From: Cohaesibacter marisflavi
GTDB taxonomy: Bacteria; Pseudomonadota; Alphaproteobacteria; Rhizobiales; Cohaesibacteraceae
Length of the DNA stretch: 64,000 nucleotides
Assembly (NCBI RefSeq): GCF_900115225.1
Contig: NZ_FOVR01000007.1
Span: 160,110 to 224,109, forward strand
Reading direction: 5' to 3'
The notes under the pieces were generated by a model. It was given only the letters and a program-made list of their open reading frames with translations, made no database searches and was not told the DNA's origin. The translations under genes were made by a program, and so were the position numbers. This document shows, piece after piece, positions 45,167-53,691 of the stretch. Within the stretch, counting starts at the first letter, position 1. Every line of letters starts with the position of its first letter.

Positions 45167-47227
45167 TTAGGCTGCTGCGACCTTTTCGAGAAAATCGTCA
45201 ATGATGCCGCGCATGTCGGTGGCGACACTGGCAACGGTGGCTGATGCGGCTTGGACTTCATCGGCAGAGCTTTTGGTCTCTTCGGTGGAAGAGGCGACCT
45301 CGGAGATATTCTGCACGATGTCCTTGGTTCCTTCAGCGGCCTGCTGGATGTTCAGGGAAATCTCGTTGGTCGAGGCATTCTGCTCCTGCACGGCGGCGCT
45401 GATGGCCGTGGTATATTGGCTGATCTCGCTCATTTTGGCGGCTATGGAGCGGATGGCCTCGACAGAATCGCCGGTTGAGGACTGGATCGTCTGAACCCTG
45501 TTGGCGATGTCTTCGGTGGCCTTGCCTGTTTGGGAGGCCAGTTCCTTGACCTCTGCAGCAACGACTGCAAAGCCGCGCCCAGCCTCGCCCGCGCGTGCGG
45601 CTTCGATGGTTGCATTGAGGGCCAGCAGGTTGGTCTGTTCGGAAATATCCTTGATCAGCGAAACCACTTCGCCAATCTCTTCGGCAGCTGAGGCGAGGCT
45701 TGCGACTTTCCTGTCTGTCGCTGCGGCTTCATCAGAGGCGGTCATCACCAAGTCGTTGGTGCGGATTACCTGCTGCCCGATTTCCTCAATCGAAGAGGTC
45801 ATCTCGGTGCTTGCAGCCGCCATCATCTGCACATTCTCGGAGGAATGGCTTGAGGCCTGATTGACCGAATGGGCGCGATCTGATGTAGCCGAGGATATAT
45901 GATTGAGTGACGCCGCAGATTGCTGCATGCGCTCGGCGCTGTTGGAAACGGTGTGCAGGGCCTCCTGAATGCGGGTGCGGAATGTGTGGAACAGGGCGTC
46001 GATCTGATGCTGGCGTTCTTTCTGAGCGTGCATATGATTCTGCGCTTCCCGCTCCAGCTTCTGCCGCTCAATGGCATTTTCCTTGAACGTTCCGATGGCC
46101 TTGCTCATGGCGCCAATTTCGTCGGTGCGGTGGGCATGGGTTGCCTCTACGCTGAGATCATTCTGGGCAAGGCGCAGCATTGCTGAGGTCAGGCGGCGCA
46201 GAGGCGTGGTCAGCAGTTTGCGCAAGGCAAGGATCAGCAGAAGAATCGTGACGAAAAAGAAGAAGACCTTCGAGCCCATGCTCATCATGGAGGCTTCCTT
46301 GCGGGTATCCTCGATTGCCTGTTTGGATTCGTTGAGTTCGGCGGTGTAGCGTACAGTTTGCTGGGCGACCTTTTCCTTCTCGCTCTCGCTTGCCTTGATG
46401 AGTGCTGTCTTTTCTTCAGCCGCTTGCGCATCCATCTCCTTGATGAGCGCATCGGACTTTTCAAACAGGGCGATGAGTTCGCTGCTGTCTACCGCGACCT
46501 CTAGGACGCCTCGGTTGGGAATGGCAGCATCATGGCAGCTCTGGCAGTCTTCACTGTTTTTGAGGATGAAGTAGGAATAGGTGACCGGAATCTCGTTGCC
46601 GTCGTCATCCTCTAGAGTGGAATCAAAACTCTCCTTGTTGGAGAGCGTTTCCAGCGCCTTGTCGAAGGTTGCCCGGCGCTCTGCGGGAATCGACACCGCA
46701 GGGTCCGGTTTTCGGGACTCAAACACATCTGCATCGACATAGCTATTCACCGCTTCAATGGTCACATTGTCCCTGAAGGCAAGATTGCCGTCGGTGCGCC
46801 AGAGATTGATTGCCGCGATCTGCTTGTCTTCCAGCATCGCTTCAATGCGTTCCTCTGCAAGGGACGCTTCTCCGGCCATCATGGCGTTGCTTACAAGCGA
46901 GGCGACGGAAAGCGATATGCCTTGTCTGGTACCTTCCAGATAGGCCTGCTTCTGTTGGTTTTGCGCTGAAAGTTCGCTCTTGGCGAGGGTGTGGCTCAAA
47001 GCCTGTGTGTGCTCTTTGGAATCCAGAAGCCCGCTAAGCAATTGCTCGATCTGGGTGTCTTTCTGGTCGACAACTGCATGCATCTGGTCTGTCAGTTGCT
47101 CCGTCTTGTCATAAACACGGCTGCTTATCGATTGTGTTAGAATAGTATCTGCAACGAAAGTCAAAGCAACCAGAGTAAAAACAGTGGCGACGATTTTTGC
47201 GCTCAATGATTTCAAGTGGTTAAACAT
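45167..47227 (-). CDS. Methyl-accepting chemotaxis protein with CXXCH periplasmic sensor
   Basis: A 686-residue chemoreceptor. The first membrane helix is near residues 12-32 and the second near 315-335; a HAMP region and the cytoplasmic signalling domain (ISEQTNLLALNATIEAARAGE hairpin tip) follow. The periplasmic part contains CQSCH at residues 228-232, a c-type haem attachment motif, in a context like Tll0287/DUF3365 haem sensors. It probably senses redox state, oxygen, NO or a haem ligand. No che genes lie nearby, so it joins a distant chemotaxis pathway. Confidence 0.93.
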   Translation of the reverse strand: MFNHLKSLSAKIVATVFTLVALTFVADTILTQSISSRVYDKTEQLTDQMHAVVDQKDTQIEQLLSGLLDSKEHTQALSHTLAKSELSAQNQQKQAYLEGTRQGISLSVASLVSNAMMAGEASLAEERIEAMLEDKQIAAINLWRTDGNLAFRDNVTIEAVNSYVDADVFESRKPDPAVSIPAERRATFDKALETLSNKESFDSTLEDDDGNEIPVTYSYFILKNSEDCQSCHDAAIPNRGVLEVAVDSSELIALFEKSDALIKEMDAQAAEEKTALIKASESEKEKVAQQTVRYTAELNESKQAIEDTRKEASMMSMGSKVFFFFVTILLLILALRKLLTTPLRRLTSAMLRLAQNDLSVEATHAHRTDEIGAMSKAIGTFKENAIERQKLEREAQNHMHAQKERQHQIDALFHTFRTRIQEALHTVSNSAERMQQSAASLNHISSATSDRAHSVNQASSHSSENVQMMAAASTEMTSSIEEIGQQVIRTNDLVMTASDEAAATDRKVASLASAAEEIGEVVSLIKDISEQTNLLALNATIEAARAGEAGRGFAVVAAEVKELASQTGKATEDIANRVQTIQSSTGDSVEAIRSIAAKMSEISQYTTAISAAVQEQNASTNEISLNIQQAAEGTKDIVQNISEVASSTEETKSSADEVQAASATVASVATDMRGIIDDFLEKVAAA

Positions 47228-47666
47228 TTAACTTGTCCCTCAGATATTATTATGTTCTTGGTTGTATTTTATGAGAGCCGCCGTCTCTTATGGTTTCCCT
47301 CTCATTTAATTATTCAAAATATAATATTACATTAATTGAATAGAATAGATCGGTCTTCGTTGTGTTCTGTATTGGATAAAATTCATAATACTAAAGTTGT
47401 TGGTAGTATTTTCCTTTTAGGGTGGAGAATAAATTTGCAACTGGAAATAACTTTCTGAGGGGCTGATTGTAATATCGCTCCAGGAATGAATTTTGTTGAA
47501 TTTGGAGTAAAAGAGGTCTGTTCCTGCCTGGATGACTACTGTTTCGGATGGATTTTCCGCACTTTCTTTTTTCTTTTGATTTAGTTCAAGTTCGTCTCCT
47601 TTTGTTACATAAGTGTCATCAAGCACTCCTAGGTTGCGGACATTACCTTGATCGGGAGTTTTCATC
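47228..47666. other. AT-rich intergenic region between chemoreceptor and phosphatase genes
   Basis: About 440 bases, strongly AT-rich near 47280-47400. It holds the PHO box listed separately and the promoter of the chemoreceptor gene. The minus-strand frame 47417-47749 crosses the PHO box and phosphatase start and is not believed. Confidence 0.45.
47602..47635 (+). promoter_or_regulatory. PHO box and -10 element of the alkaline phosphatase gene
   Basis: TTGTTAC (47602-47608) and GTGTCAT (47613-47619), separated by 4 bases, match the two 7-base half-sites of a PhoB box. A plausible -10 (TAGGTT, 47630-47635) follows after 10 bases, as in PhoB-activated promoters. The gene should be induced by phosphate starvation. 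Confidence 0.75.
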
Positions 47667-49142
47667 ATGAAAAAATCAATCCTTGTAGCGGCATCCCTGC
47701 TGCTTACATCGTCTGTCGCATTTGCGGCTGATTTCAAACAGGCTGACAATCAGTGGTTCAAGGATGCGCAGGCATCCATCAAGGCCCGCATGGCCGTTCA
47801 GCCCATCACCAATAAAGCCAAAAACATCATTCTGTTGATTGCAGATGGCAACGGTGTCGGCTCCAACTATGCGACCCGCCTTTATGCCGGTCAGCAGGCT
47901 GGCAAGCTGGGCAGTGAACATGTTCTACCGCAGGATGCCCTGCCGCATGTTGCGCTGGTTAAAACCTACAACACCAATGCCCAAACCCCTGATTCTGCCG
48001 GTACAGGCACCGCTTTCCATACCGGCGTAAAGACCAAGGCCGGTGTGCTTGGTGTTGACGAAACGCTTGCGCGCGGCGACTGCTCTGCAGTTGAAGGCGC
48101 AACGGTTACCAACGCTGTTGAAACCTTCTCTGCCATGGGTAAACAGATCGGTGTCATCTCCACCGCTCGCCTCACCCACGCAACGCCTGCTTCTGCCTAT
48201 GCGCACTCTGCGGATCGTAACTTCGAAGCCGATTCCTATCTGCCGGAAGGCTGTGGCCAGAAAGATATTGCCGTCCAGCTCATCGACGTGATGAAATCCG
48301 GCGCTGTCGATATCGCAATGGGCGGTGGTCGTCGCAACTTCATCACCAAAGAGACCAAGGGTGACGAGGGCAAAAGCGGCAAGCGCACAGATGGTAAGAA
48401 TCTGATTGAAGAAGCCAAAGCTGCAGGCATCCAGTATATCTGGGATGACAAGACCTTCGCATCTGCCGATTGGAGCAAGCCGGTTCTTGGCCTGTTTGAA
48501 TCCTCCCACATGAAATATGAAGCAGACCGCACCGGCGAACCTTCTCTGGCTGAAATGACCGAAGCCAGCATCAAGGCTCTGGGTGGTTCGGAGAATGGCT
48601 ACTTCCTGACCATTGAAGCGGGTCGTGTTGACCATGCCAACCATGCCGGTAACGCTGCGCGTACGGTCACGGATGGCGTTGCCTTTGCTGAAGCGATTGC
48701 CAAGGCCGTCGAAATGACGGATCCGCAGGAAACCCTGATTGTTGTCACCGCTGACCATGAACATGCGATTGCCTTTAACGGCTATTGCGGGCGTGGGTCT
48801 GATGTTTTGGGCCTATGCTACGATATCGATCCGGCTGGCACCAAACATTCCGATAAACCGCTGATGGGCAAGGATGGCAAGCCTTACACCGTTGTTGGCT
48901 TCCTCAATGGCCCGGGCTCTATTCTGGGTGAAGACGGCTCCGGATCTCGCCCTGAGGTTACGCAGGAACAGGCAACGGACATCGATTATGTTCAGCAGTC
49001 CCTGATCCCGCTGTCTTCTGAATCCCACTCTGGCGAAGACGTTGCTGTTTATGGTCGCGGCCCATGGTCTCACCTGTTCGATTCAACCATCGAGCAGAAT
49101 GAAATCTTCCATGTCATGCTTCAGGCTGCAACGGCAGAATAA
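47667..49142 (+). CDS. phoA: Alkaline phosphatase, exported
   Basis: Periplasmic metal-dependent phosphomonoesterase, 491 residues. A signal peptide (MKKSILVAASLLLTSSVAFA) is clear. The nucleophile is Ser110 in TPDSAGTGTA, with metal ligands in LIADGNGVG, EAGRVDHANHAG and VTADHEHA. Several Cys residues may form disulfides. Monocistronic, with a PHO box upstream and a terminator downstream. Confidence 0.95.
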   Translation: MKKSILVAASLLLTSSVAFAADFKQADNQWFKDAQASIKARMAVQPITNKAKNIILLIADGNGVGSNYATRLYAGQQAGKLGSEHVLPQDALPHVALVKTYNTNAQTPDSAGTGTAFHTGVKTKAGVLGVDETLARGDCSAVEGATVTNAVETFSAMGKQIGVISTARLTHATPASAYAHSADRNFEADSYLPEGCGQKDIAVQLIDVMKSGAVDIAMGGGRRNFITKETKGDEGKSGKRTDGKNLIEEAKAAGIQYIWDDKTFASADWSKPVLGLFESSHMKYEADRTGEPSLAEMTEASIKALGGSENGYFLTIEAGRVDHANHAGNAARTVTDGVAFAEAIAKAVEMTDPQETLIVVTADHEHAIAFNGYCGRGSDVLGLCYDIDPAGTKHSDKPLMGKDGKPYTVVGFLNGPGSILGEDGSGSRPEVTQEQATDIDYVQQSLIPLSSESHSGEDVAVYGRGPWSHLFDSTIEQNEIFHVMLQAATAE

Positions 49143-49171
49143 GGCCCGGTTGGTACCTTCATACAAAAAAG

Positions 49172-49197
49172 AAGAGGGGCATCTGCCCCTCTTTGTT
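49172..49197 (+). terminator. Terminator of the alkaline phosphatase gene
   Basis: A 9-bp GC-rich stem (49172-49180 with 49185-49193) with a 4-base loop, flanked by A residues and ending in T-rich sequence. Confidence 0.85.
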
Positions 49198-49293
49198 TGC
49201 TCTGTTGGCCCCTCATCGGGGAGGGGCAAGATGCCAAGCTTCCTGCTTGGGCGGAGGCTTGCAACAGGTCGTTTGAAAGAGAGGAATATTACA

Positions 49294-49740
49294 TTGGATC
49301 GTCGTGCGCTTCTTAAAGGGTCCGCAGTTGTTGCTGGCGGTGGCCTGCTGGGGCTGTCGCTGATGCCGTCTGCGCTCGCGGCCCCAAAATCCATCAAAAT
49401 GCGTGAGCTGTACAACAAGGATTTGTCATTCTCCGATTTTGCAAAGGAGCATGAAGGGCAGGTTATTTCTGTAAATGGCTTCATGGCGCCGCCCCTGAAG
49501 GCGGAATCAAAATTCTTTGTTCTGACGAAAATGCCAATGGCCGTATGTCCCTTCTGTGAGCCCGAAGCGGACTGGCCCGACGATATTCTGGCGATCTATG
49601 CGCGCCGGATTGTTGATGTCATTCCTTTCAACAAGCGCATCGTGGTCGACGGGCGGCTTCATTTGGGTGGCTATTCCGATCCGGAAACCGGCTTCTACAG
49701 CATGGTGAGGCTGGAAAACGCGCAATATCGGCGGGTATAA
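49294..49740 (+). CDS. DUF3299-like exported protein of a metal ABC cluster
   Basis: About 149 residues starting at a TTG with GAGAGGA upstream, giving a twin-arginine-type signal (DRRALLKGSAVVAGGGLLGL...ALAA). An in-frame ATG at 49231 with GGGGAGG upstream is an alternative. The mature part (GQVISVNGFMAPPL, MAVCPFCEPEADWPDD, RIVVDGRLHLGGYSD) resembles DUF3299. Such proteins sit in ZrgABCDE-like zinc transporter clusters. The ABC ATPase gene follows after 4 bases. Confidence 0.75.
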   Translation: MDRRALLKGSAVVAGGGLLGLSLMPSALAAPKSIKMRELYNKDLSFSDFAKEHEGQVISVNGFMAPPLKAESKFFVLTKMPMAVCPFCEPEADWPDDILAIYARRIVDVIPFNKRIVVDGRLHLGGYSDPETGFYSMVRLENAQYRRV

Positions 49741-49744
49741 GGGC

Positions 49745-50431
49745 ATGAATTCGCTGGAATTGTCTGTACAGGATTTGCTGGTCTCGGGCGAGCGCGGGCG
49801 CACGCTATTGACCGTTGAGCAACTGGTGGTCCATCCCGGAGAGACCGTTGGGATCAGAGGGCCATCCGGAGCAGGCAAGTCAACCATGCTTTATGCACTG
49901 GCCGGGCTGGCCAATGTGGCGCAGGGACAGGTGCGCTGGGGAGACGCCGAGCTTTCCACCATGGGCGAAGAGGCTCGGGCCCGATTTCGCCGCTCTAGCG
50001 TTGGTATGGTGTTTCAGGATTTCCTGCTGTTTGAAGAACTCGATGCCGTTTCTAATGCAGCCATTGCTACCGGTTATCTGCATGGTTCCAGACATGCTGC
50101 ACTTCTGGAGCGGGCGCAGAGCACGCTTCAGAAACTCAATGTCAAGGACCTGACGCAGCGGACAATTGCCAGCTTTTCTGGCGGTGAGCGTCAGCGGGTC
50201 GCTATTGCCAGAGCGCTGGCCCATGATCCGGCTGTCATTCTGGCTGATGAGCCAACCGCGAGCCTTGATCGCAAGGTTGCAGATCAGCTGATTGATGATC
50301 TGGTTGCTCTTGTCCGGCAGGAAAAGAAGACGCTGATCGCCGTCAGCCATGATCATCATTTGCACGAACGCATGGACCGGATCATCGACATCGAAGATGG
50401 ACGCATGGTCGGGGAGGTGCGCAATGACTGA
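49745..50431 (+). CDS. ABC transporter ATP-binding protein (LolD/MacB type)
   Basis: A 228-residue ATPase with Walker A GPSGAGKST, signature SFSGGERQRVAIARAL, Walker B AVILADEPTASLD and switch His in AVSHDHH. It belongs to the group that pairs with FtsX-like permeases. Its stop overlaps the permease start by 8 bases, so the two are coupled. Confidence 0.93.
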   Translation: MNSLELSVQDLLVSGERGRTLLTVEQLVVHPGETVGIRGPSGAGKSTMLYALAGLANVAQGQVRWGDAELSTMGEEARARFRRSSVGMVFQDFLLFEELDAVSNAAIATGYLHGSRHAALLERAQSTLQKLNVKDLTQRTIASFSGGERQRVAIARALAHDPAVILADEPTASLDRKVADQLIDDLVALVRQEKKTLIAVSHDHHLHERMDRIIDIEDGRMVGEVRND

Positions 50432-51758
50432 TTTCTATTATGACTATATCGCACCTTGGTGGGATCTGCTCTCGCCTGATATGCAAGATGGCGCATTGCT
50501 CATTCTCTATATTCTTCCCTGCCTTATCGTCGGCTTTGTGGTGGTGCGCGGCATGCGTCCCTATGCACTGGTCAAGGCCATGCTCTGGCAATTTCGCTGG
50601 TCCAATCTCGTATTTGTGTTGCTGATCGCCGTTTCCGTTGCGCTGGGTGTCGGGCTCATTGCGCAGGAGCGGGGCTTGCGCAAGGGCACGGCACGGGCTG
50701 CAGAAAAATTCGATCTGGTGGTTGCCGCTCCGGGCAGTGAATTGACCAATGTGTTGGCGACGGTCTATTTGCAAGCCTCCGATATGCCTTTGCTGGATGG
50801 CGCGCTTTATCATCGGATTGCGACACACGAGCAGGTGGATTTTGCTGCGCCTATTGCCTTTGGCGATAGCTTCAAGGGGGCGCCCGTTGTGGGCACGACA
50901 ATCACATTTATTGATCATCTGAGCGGTTCGCTTAAAGAGGGCGCTCTGTTCGGGACTTATTCCGAGGCTGTGATCGGGGCCAATGTGCCGCTGTCTCTGG
51001 GTGATCGCTTTACCCCGGCGCATGGGCATGGCGATGGCGCCGATGCCGAGGCGCATGAAGGATCAGAATTTGTGGTGACCGGTCGCATGGAAAAGACCGG
51101 GAGTCCGTGGGATCAGGCCATTCTGGTGCCGGTTGAGGCGGTCTGGATGGTGCATGGCCTTGGCAACGGCCACGGGTTGGATGAGCCGTCTGCGCTTGGC
51201 CCTCCATTTGATCCGGCAACATTCCCCGGAACGCCCTCCATTCTGGTTCATGCCAAACAGCTTTGGGCAAATTATGCGCTCAAGAATGCCTTCACCAACA
51301 AGGACAGCATGGCCTATTTCCCCGGCGCGGTTCTTTCTCAGCTCCATAGCGTCTTGGGAAATGTGCGTGAGGTGATGTCGGTGATGGCAGTTGTGACCCA
51401 GATTCTCGTGACTGCGGGTGTTTTGACCGGGCTCGTCATTCTGACCAAGCTCTTCTCACGCCGGTTGGCATTGCTGCGGGCTATTGGTGCGCCACGCCGC
51501 TTTCTGTTTTCGATTGTCTGGAGTTTTGCCGCCGTACTCATTCTGGCTGGCTCTGCTTTGGGTGTCCTTCTGGGCTTCGCGACGACACGTGTCATTTCTG
51601 GCATTGTCAGCGCCAGAACCAATATTCTTGTCGAGGTGATCCTGAGCTGGCCGGAATTCCATCTGGTGGCTGCCTTTGTCAGTTTGACGGTTTGTCTTGC
51701 CATGATCCCGGCTTTTCTGGCGCTGCGAAGACCTGTGGTGGCAGATTTGCGCGGATAA
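50424..51758 (+). CDS. FtsX-like ABC permease
   Basis: About 444 residues with four hydrophobic segments (near 22-42, 58-80, 315-340 and two late ones) and a long periplasmic domain (about 85-310). This domain has a His-rich stretch (HGHGDGADAEAHEG), which fits metal binding. The C-terminal LLRAIGAPRRFLFSIVWSFA is an FtsX-family marker. The ATG at 50424 has GGGGAGG upstream. By neighbours it resembles ZrgB-type permeases proposed for zinc import. Confidence 0.88.
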   Translation: MTDFYYDYIAPWWDLLSPDMQDGALLILYILPCLIVGFVVVRGMRPYALVKAMLWQFRWSNLVFVLLIAVSVALGVGLIAQERGLRKGTARAAEKFDLVVAAPGSELTNVLATVYLQASDMPLLDGALYHRIATHEQVDFAAPIAFGDSFKGAPVVGTTITFIDHLSGSLKEGALFGTYSEAVIGANVPLSLGDRFTPAHGHGDGADAEAHEGSEFVVTGRMEKTGSPWDQAILVPVEAVWMVHGLGNGHGLDEPSALGPPFDPATFPGTPSILVHAKQLWANYALKNAFTNKDSMAYFPGAVLSQLHSVLGNVREVMSVMAVVTQILVTAGVLTGLVILTKLFSRRLALLRAIGAPRRFLFSIVWSFAAVLILAGSALGVLLGFATTRVISGIVSARTNILVEVILSWPEFHLVAAFVSLTVCLAMIPAFLALRRPVVADLRG

Positions 51759-51862
51759 GGTTGTTTTGCAGCGGTGATGATGTGGTTTGCCCCACGATTG
51801 CCGCCGAAAAGCTATGCCAATCGGACTGGCGTGTTCGTTTGGATTTCTATTTTTCTAGCGAA

Positions 51863-51880
51863 GGTAACGTTATATCGTTT
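51863..51880. promoter_or_regulatory. Possible Zur-like or other metal-regulator site
   Basis: AACG-TTATAT-CGTT (51866-51879) is a short inverted repeat about 30 bases before the His-rich gene. It vaguely resembles alphaproteobacterial Zur boxes, but the match is weak. Confidence 0.25.
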
Positions 51881-51907
51881 CTATCTTCTATCTATATGGA
51901 GAACCCA

Positions 51908-52483
51908 ATGGGAAAGCGAACTGTTCTAGCCCTTTTACTTGCCTTCTCGGCGCCCATGATGATGCTGCCTGTCAGTATGAACCCTGCCTCTGCTCAGCAA
52001 GCCGGGCATGACCAAGATCATGAAAAGTCCGGACATGATGAGCATCATCACGAGGAAGGGGAGCATAGCGAGCATGTGAGTGAGCTTCATGGTATGCGGT
52101 CAGTGCACGCCTGGACGCGGGCCAGCAGCAAAGGGGATGATGCGCTGGTTTTCGTATCGCTTGAGAACGAGTCCGATCAAACAATCCTGTTCAAGGGCGG
52201 CGAATTTGATCATGCGCAGTCCGTTGAACTGGTCGGCTTCACCATGCAGGATGGAAAGGATGTCTATGTGCCTCTTCCTCAAATGCCGATCGAGGCGGGC
52301 CAGACAATGGTGCTTGCCCCAAAATCTCTTGCCTTGCGTCTTGGCCGGATCGATGAGGATTTGCATAAAGGGGACGTGATCGAGCTGCATTTGCTGTTTG
52401 ATGTTGGCGAAATGCATGTGTCTGTGAATGTCGAAGCAGAGAGTGCCATGCATCACAGCCATGCTGGCCATATTCACAAATAA
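51908..52483 (+). CDS. His-rich exported protein with PCuAC-like fold
   Basis: A 191-residue protein: signal peptide (VLALLLAFSAPMMMLPVSM...ASA), then a His-rich stretch (HDEHHHEEGEHSEH) and a domain like the copper chaperone PCuAC (HAWTRASSKGDDALVFVSLEN...). The HxM copper motif expected near the end is not conserved, while extra His residues appear at both ends (HHSHAGHIHK). It probably binds zinc or another metal for the neighbouring ABC transporter. The ATG at 51908 has GGAG upstream; an ATG 12 bases earlier is in frame. Confidence 0.78.
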   Translation: MGKRTVLALLLAFSAPMMMLPVSMNPASAQQAGHDQDHEKSGHDEHHHEEGEHSEHVSELHGMRSVHAWTRASSKGDDALVFVSLENESDQTILFKGGEFDHAQSVELVGFTMQDGKDVYVPLPQMPIEAGQTMVLAPKSLALRLGRIDEDLHKGDVIELHLLFDVGEMHVSVNVEAESAMHHSHAGHIHK

Positions 52484-52555
52484 GACATCGACGGCTGGAA
52501 GCGCCGGGGTTATTTTGCCCCTAATGAACAGAATCAATCAATTGAGGGTGCTTAT

Positions 52556-53335
52556 ATGGCTGTTGTTGATCTGAACTCCGATATGGGAGAAAGCTTCGGG
52601 GCTTATGAAATTGGTGATGATGCTTCGATGCTGTCCATCGTCAGCTCCGCCAACGTAGCTTGCGGATTTCACGGGGGCGATGCTCTGGTGATGCACGAAA
52701 CCTTGCGGCTGGCAAAGGAGAATGGCGTCGGCGTGGGAGCTCATCCGGGTTTTAATGATCTCTGGGGATTTGGCCGTCGGCCGATACAGGGGGATAGACC
52801 CGAAGATATCGAAAAGCAGATGATCTATCAGATTGGCGCCATTCAAGGTATGGCCACCGCGCTTGGTATCCGCGTTGGTCACTTCAAGGCTCATGGGGCT
52901 CTCAATAATATGGCCGCCGTGGATTATGATCTCGCGCTGGCAACGGCGCGGGCCGTGAGGGCCGTCGATCCGCAGATGATCTATGTTGCGTTGCCGGGCA
53001 GTGCCATGGAAAGGGCAGCCGAAAGCCTAGGGCTCTGCGTGGCGCGCGAGATTTTTGCCGATCGAGCCTATGAGGATGACGGTATGCTTGTCTCCCGCAA
53101 GAAGGCCGGGGCGATGATCGAAGATGCCGATGAAGCAGCAAGACGTATGGTGGACTTCGTGACGTCCGGAGAGATTGAGAGCGTTAGTGGCAAGCGCATT
53201 CCCGTTGCCATAGACACAATCTGTGTGCATGGGGACAGTGCCAAGGCCGTGGCCATGGCCAGCAAGGTGAGGGCCGCCTTGACCGCTGCGGGCGTCGACA
53301 TCAAGCCAATGGTTGATACAGTGAAAGCAGGGTAA
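52556..53335 (+). CDS. pxpA: 5-oxoprolinase subunit A (LamB/YcsF family)
   Basis: A 259-residue protein with the family start VDLNSDMGESFGAYEIGDD and the segments NVACGFHGGDALVM, HPGFNDLWGFGRRPI and VKPHGALNN-like FKAHGALNNMAA. PxpA works with PxpB and PxpC to hydrolyse 5-oxoproline; neither partner lies within this window, which is unusual. A terminator follows. Confidence 0.92.
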   Translation: MAVVDLNSDMGESFGAYEIGDDASMLSIVSSANVACGFHGGDALVMHETLRLAKENGVGVGAHPGFNDLWGFGRRPIQGDRPEDIEKQMIYQIGAIQGMATALGIRVGHFKAHGALNNMAAVDYDLALATARAVRAVDPQMIYVALPGSAMERAAESLGLCVAREIFADRAYEDDGMLVSRKKAGAMIEDADEAARRMVDFVTSGEIESVSGKRIPVAIDTICVHGDSAKAVAMASKVRAALTAAGVDIKPMVDTVKAG

Positions 53336-53378
53336 TCGCTCTTCCTGAATGTCTCGTGAGATATGTTTGGAAAGATAG

Positions 53379-53405
53379 GGCAGGGCCGGAGGCCCTGCCT
53401 TTTTG
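53379..53405 (+). terminator. Terminator of pxpA
   Basis: A 9-bp GC stem (53379-53387 with 53391-53399), loop GGA, followed by five T residues, G and more T. Clear rho-independent signal. Confidence 0.93.
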
Positions 53406-53635
53406 TTTGTGCATCCTATTTAGGCAGCCAGGATATGGCATTTAACGCATCTCGTGCCTTTTCTGAAGTGCGATGGGGCGTCGATTGAGGGCCGGATCGG
53501 GTCTGCCTTTCGACGATATGCTGATGCTCGATGTAATCGTCGGTGGATAGTTTGTTGAATAAGTATGACTTATTGTCACAGTATGTGGTGTTTTGGGCGG
53601 GGTTGAAACGCTCTTGGCGAGCTTGAGGTGGGATA

Positions 53636-53649
53636 ACTGATATGCCAGT
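53636..53649. promoter_or_regulatory. GntR operator copy downstream of its gene
   Basis: ACTGATATGCCAGT is the exact reverse complement of the operator at 54417-54430. It lies about 45 bases beyond the stop of the GntR gene, so it could support looping across the gene or be an ancestral remnant. Confidence 0.6.
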
Positions 53650-53691
53650 CTATGGGAAACTGCGTCCTACAAAAGGTGTAGGGGTATTGCG

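Larger units (their letters stand above)
53336..53691. other. Intergenic region between pxpA and the GntR gene
   Basis: Contains the pxpA terminator at its start and one copy of the GntR operator near its end, both listed separately. No ORF or RNA is apparent in the rest. Confidence 0.5.

Noticed and set aside
47417..47749. 110-residue minus-strand ORF before alkaline phosphatase
   Set aside because: It runs through the PHO box and the phosphatase start, in AT-rich DNA with no ribosome site.
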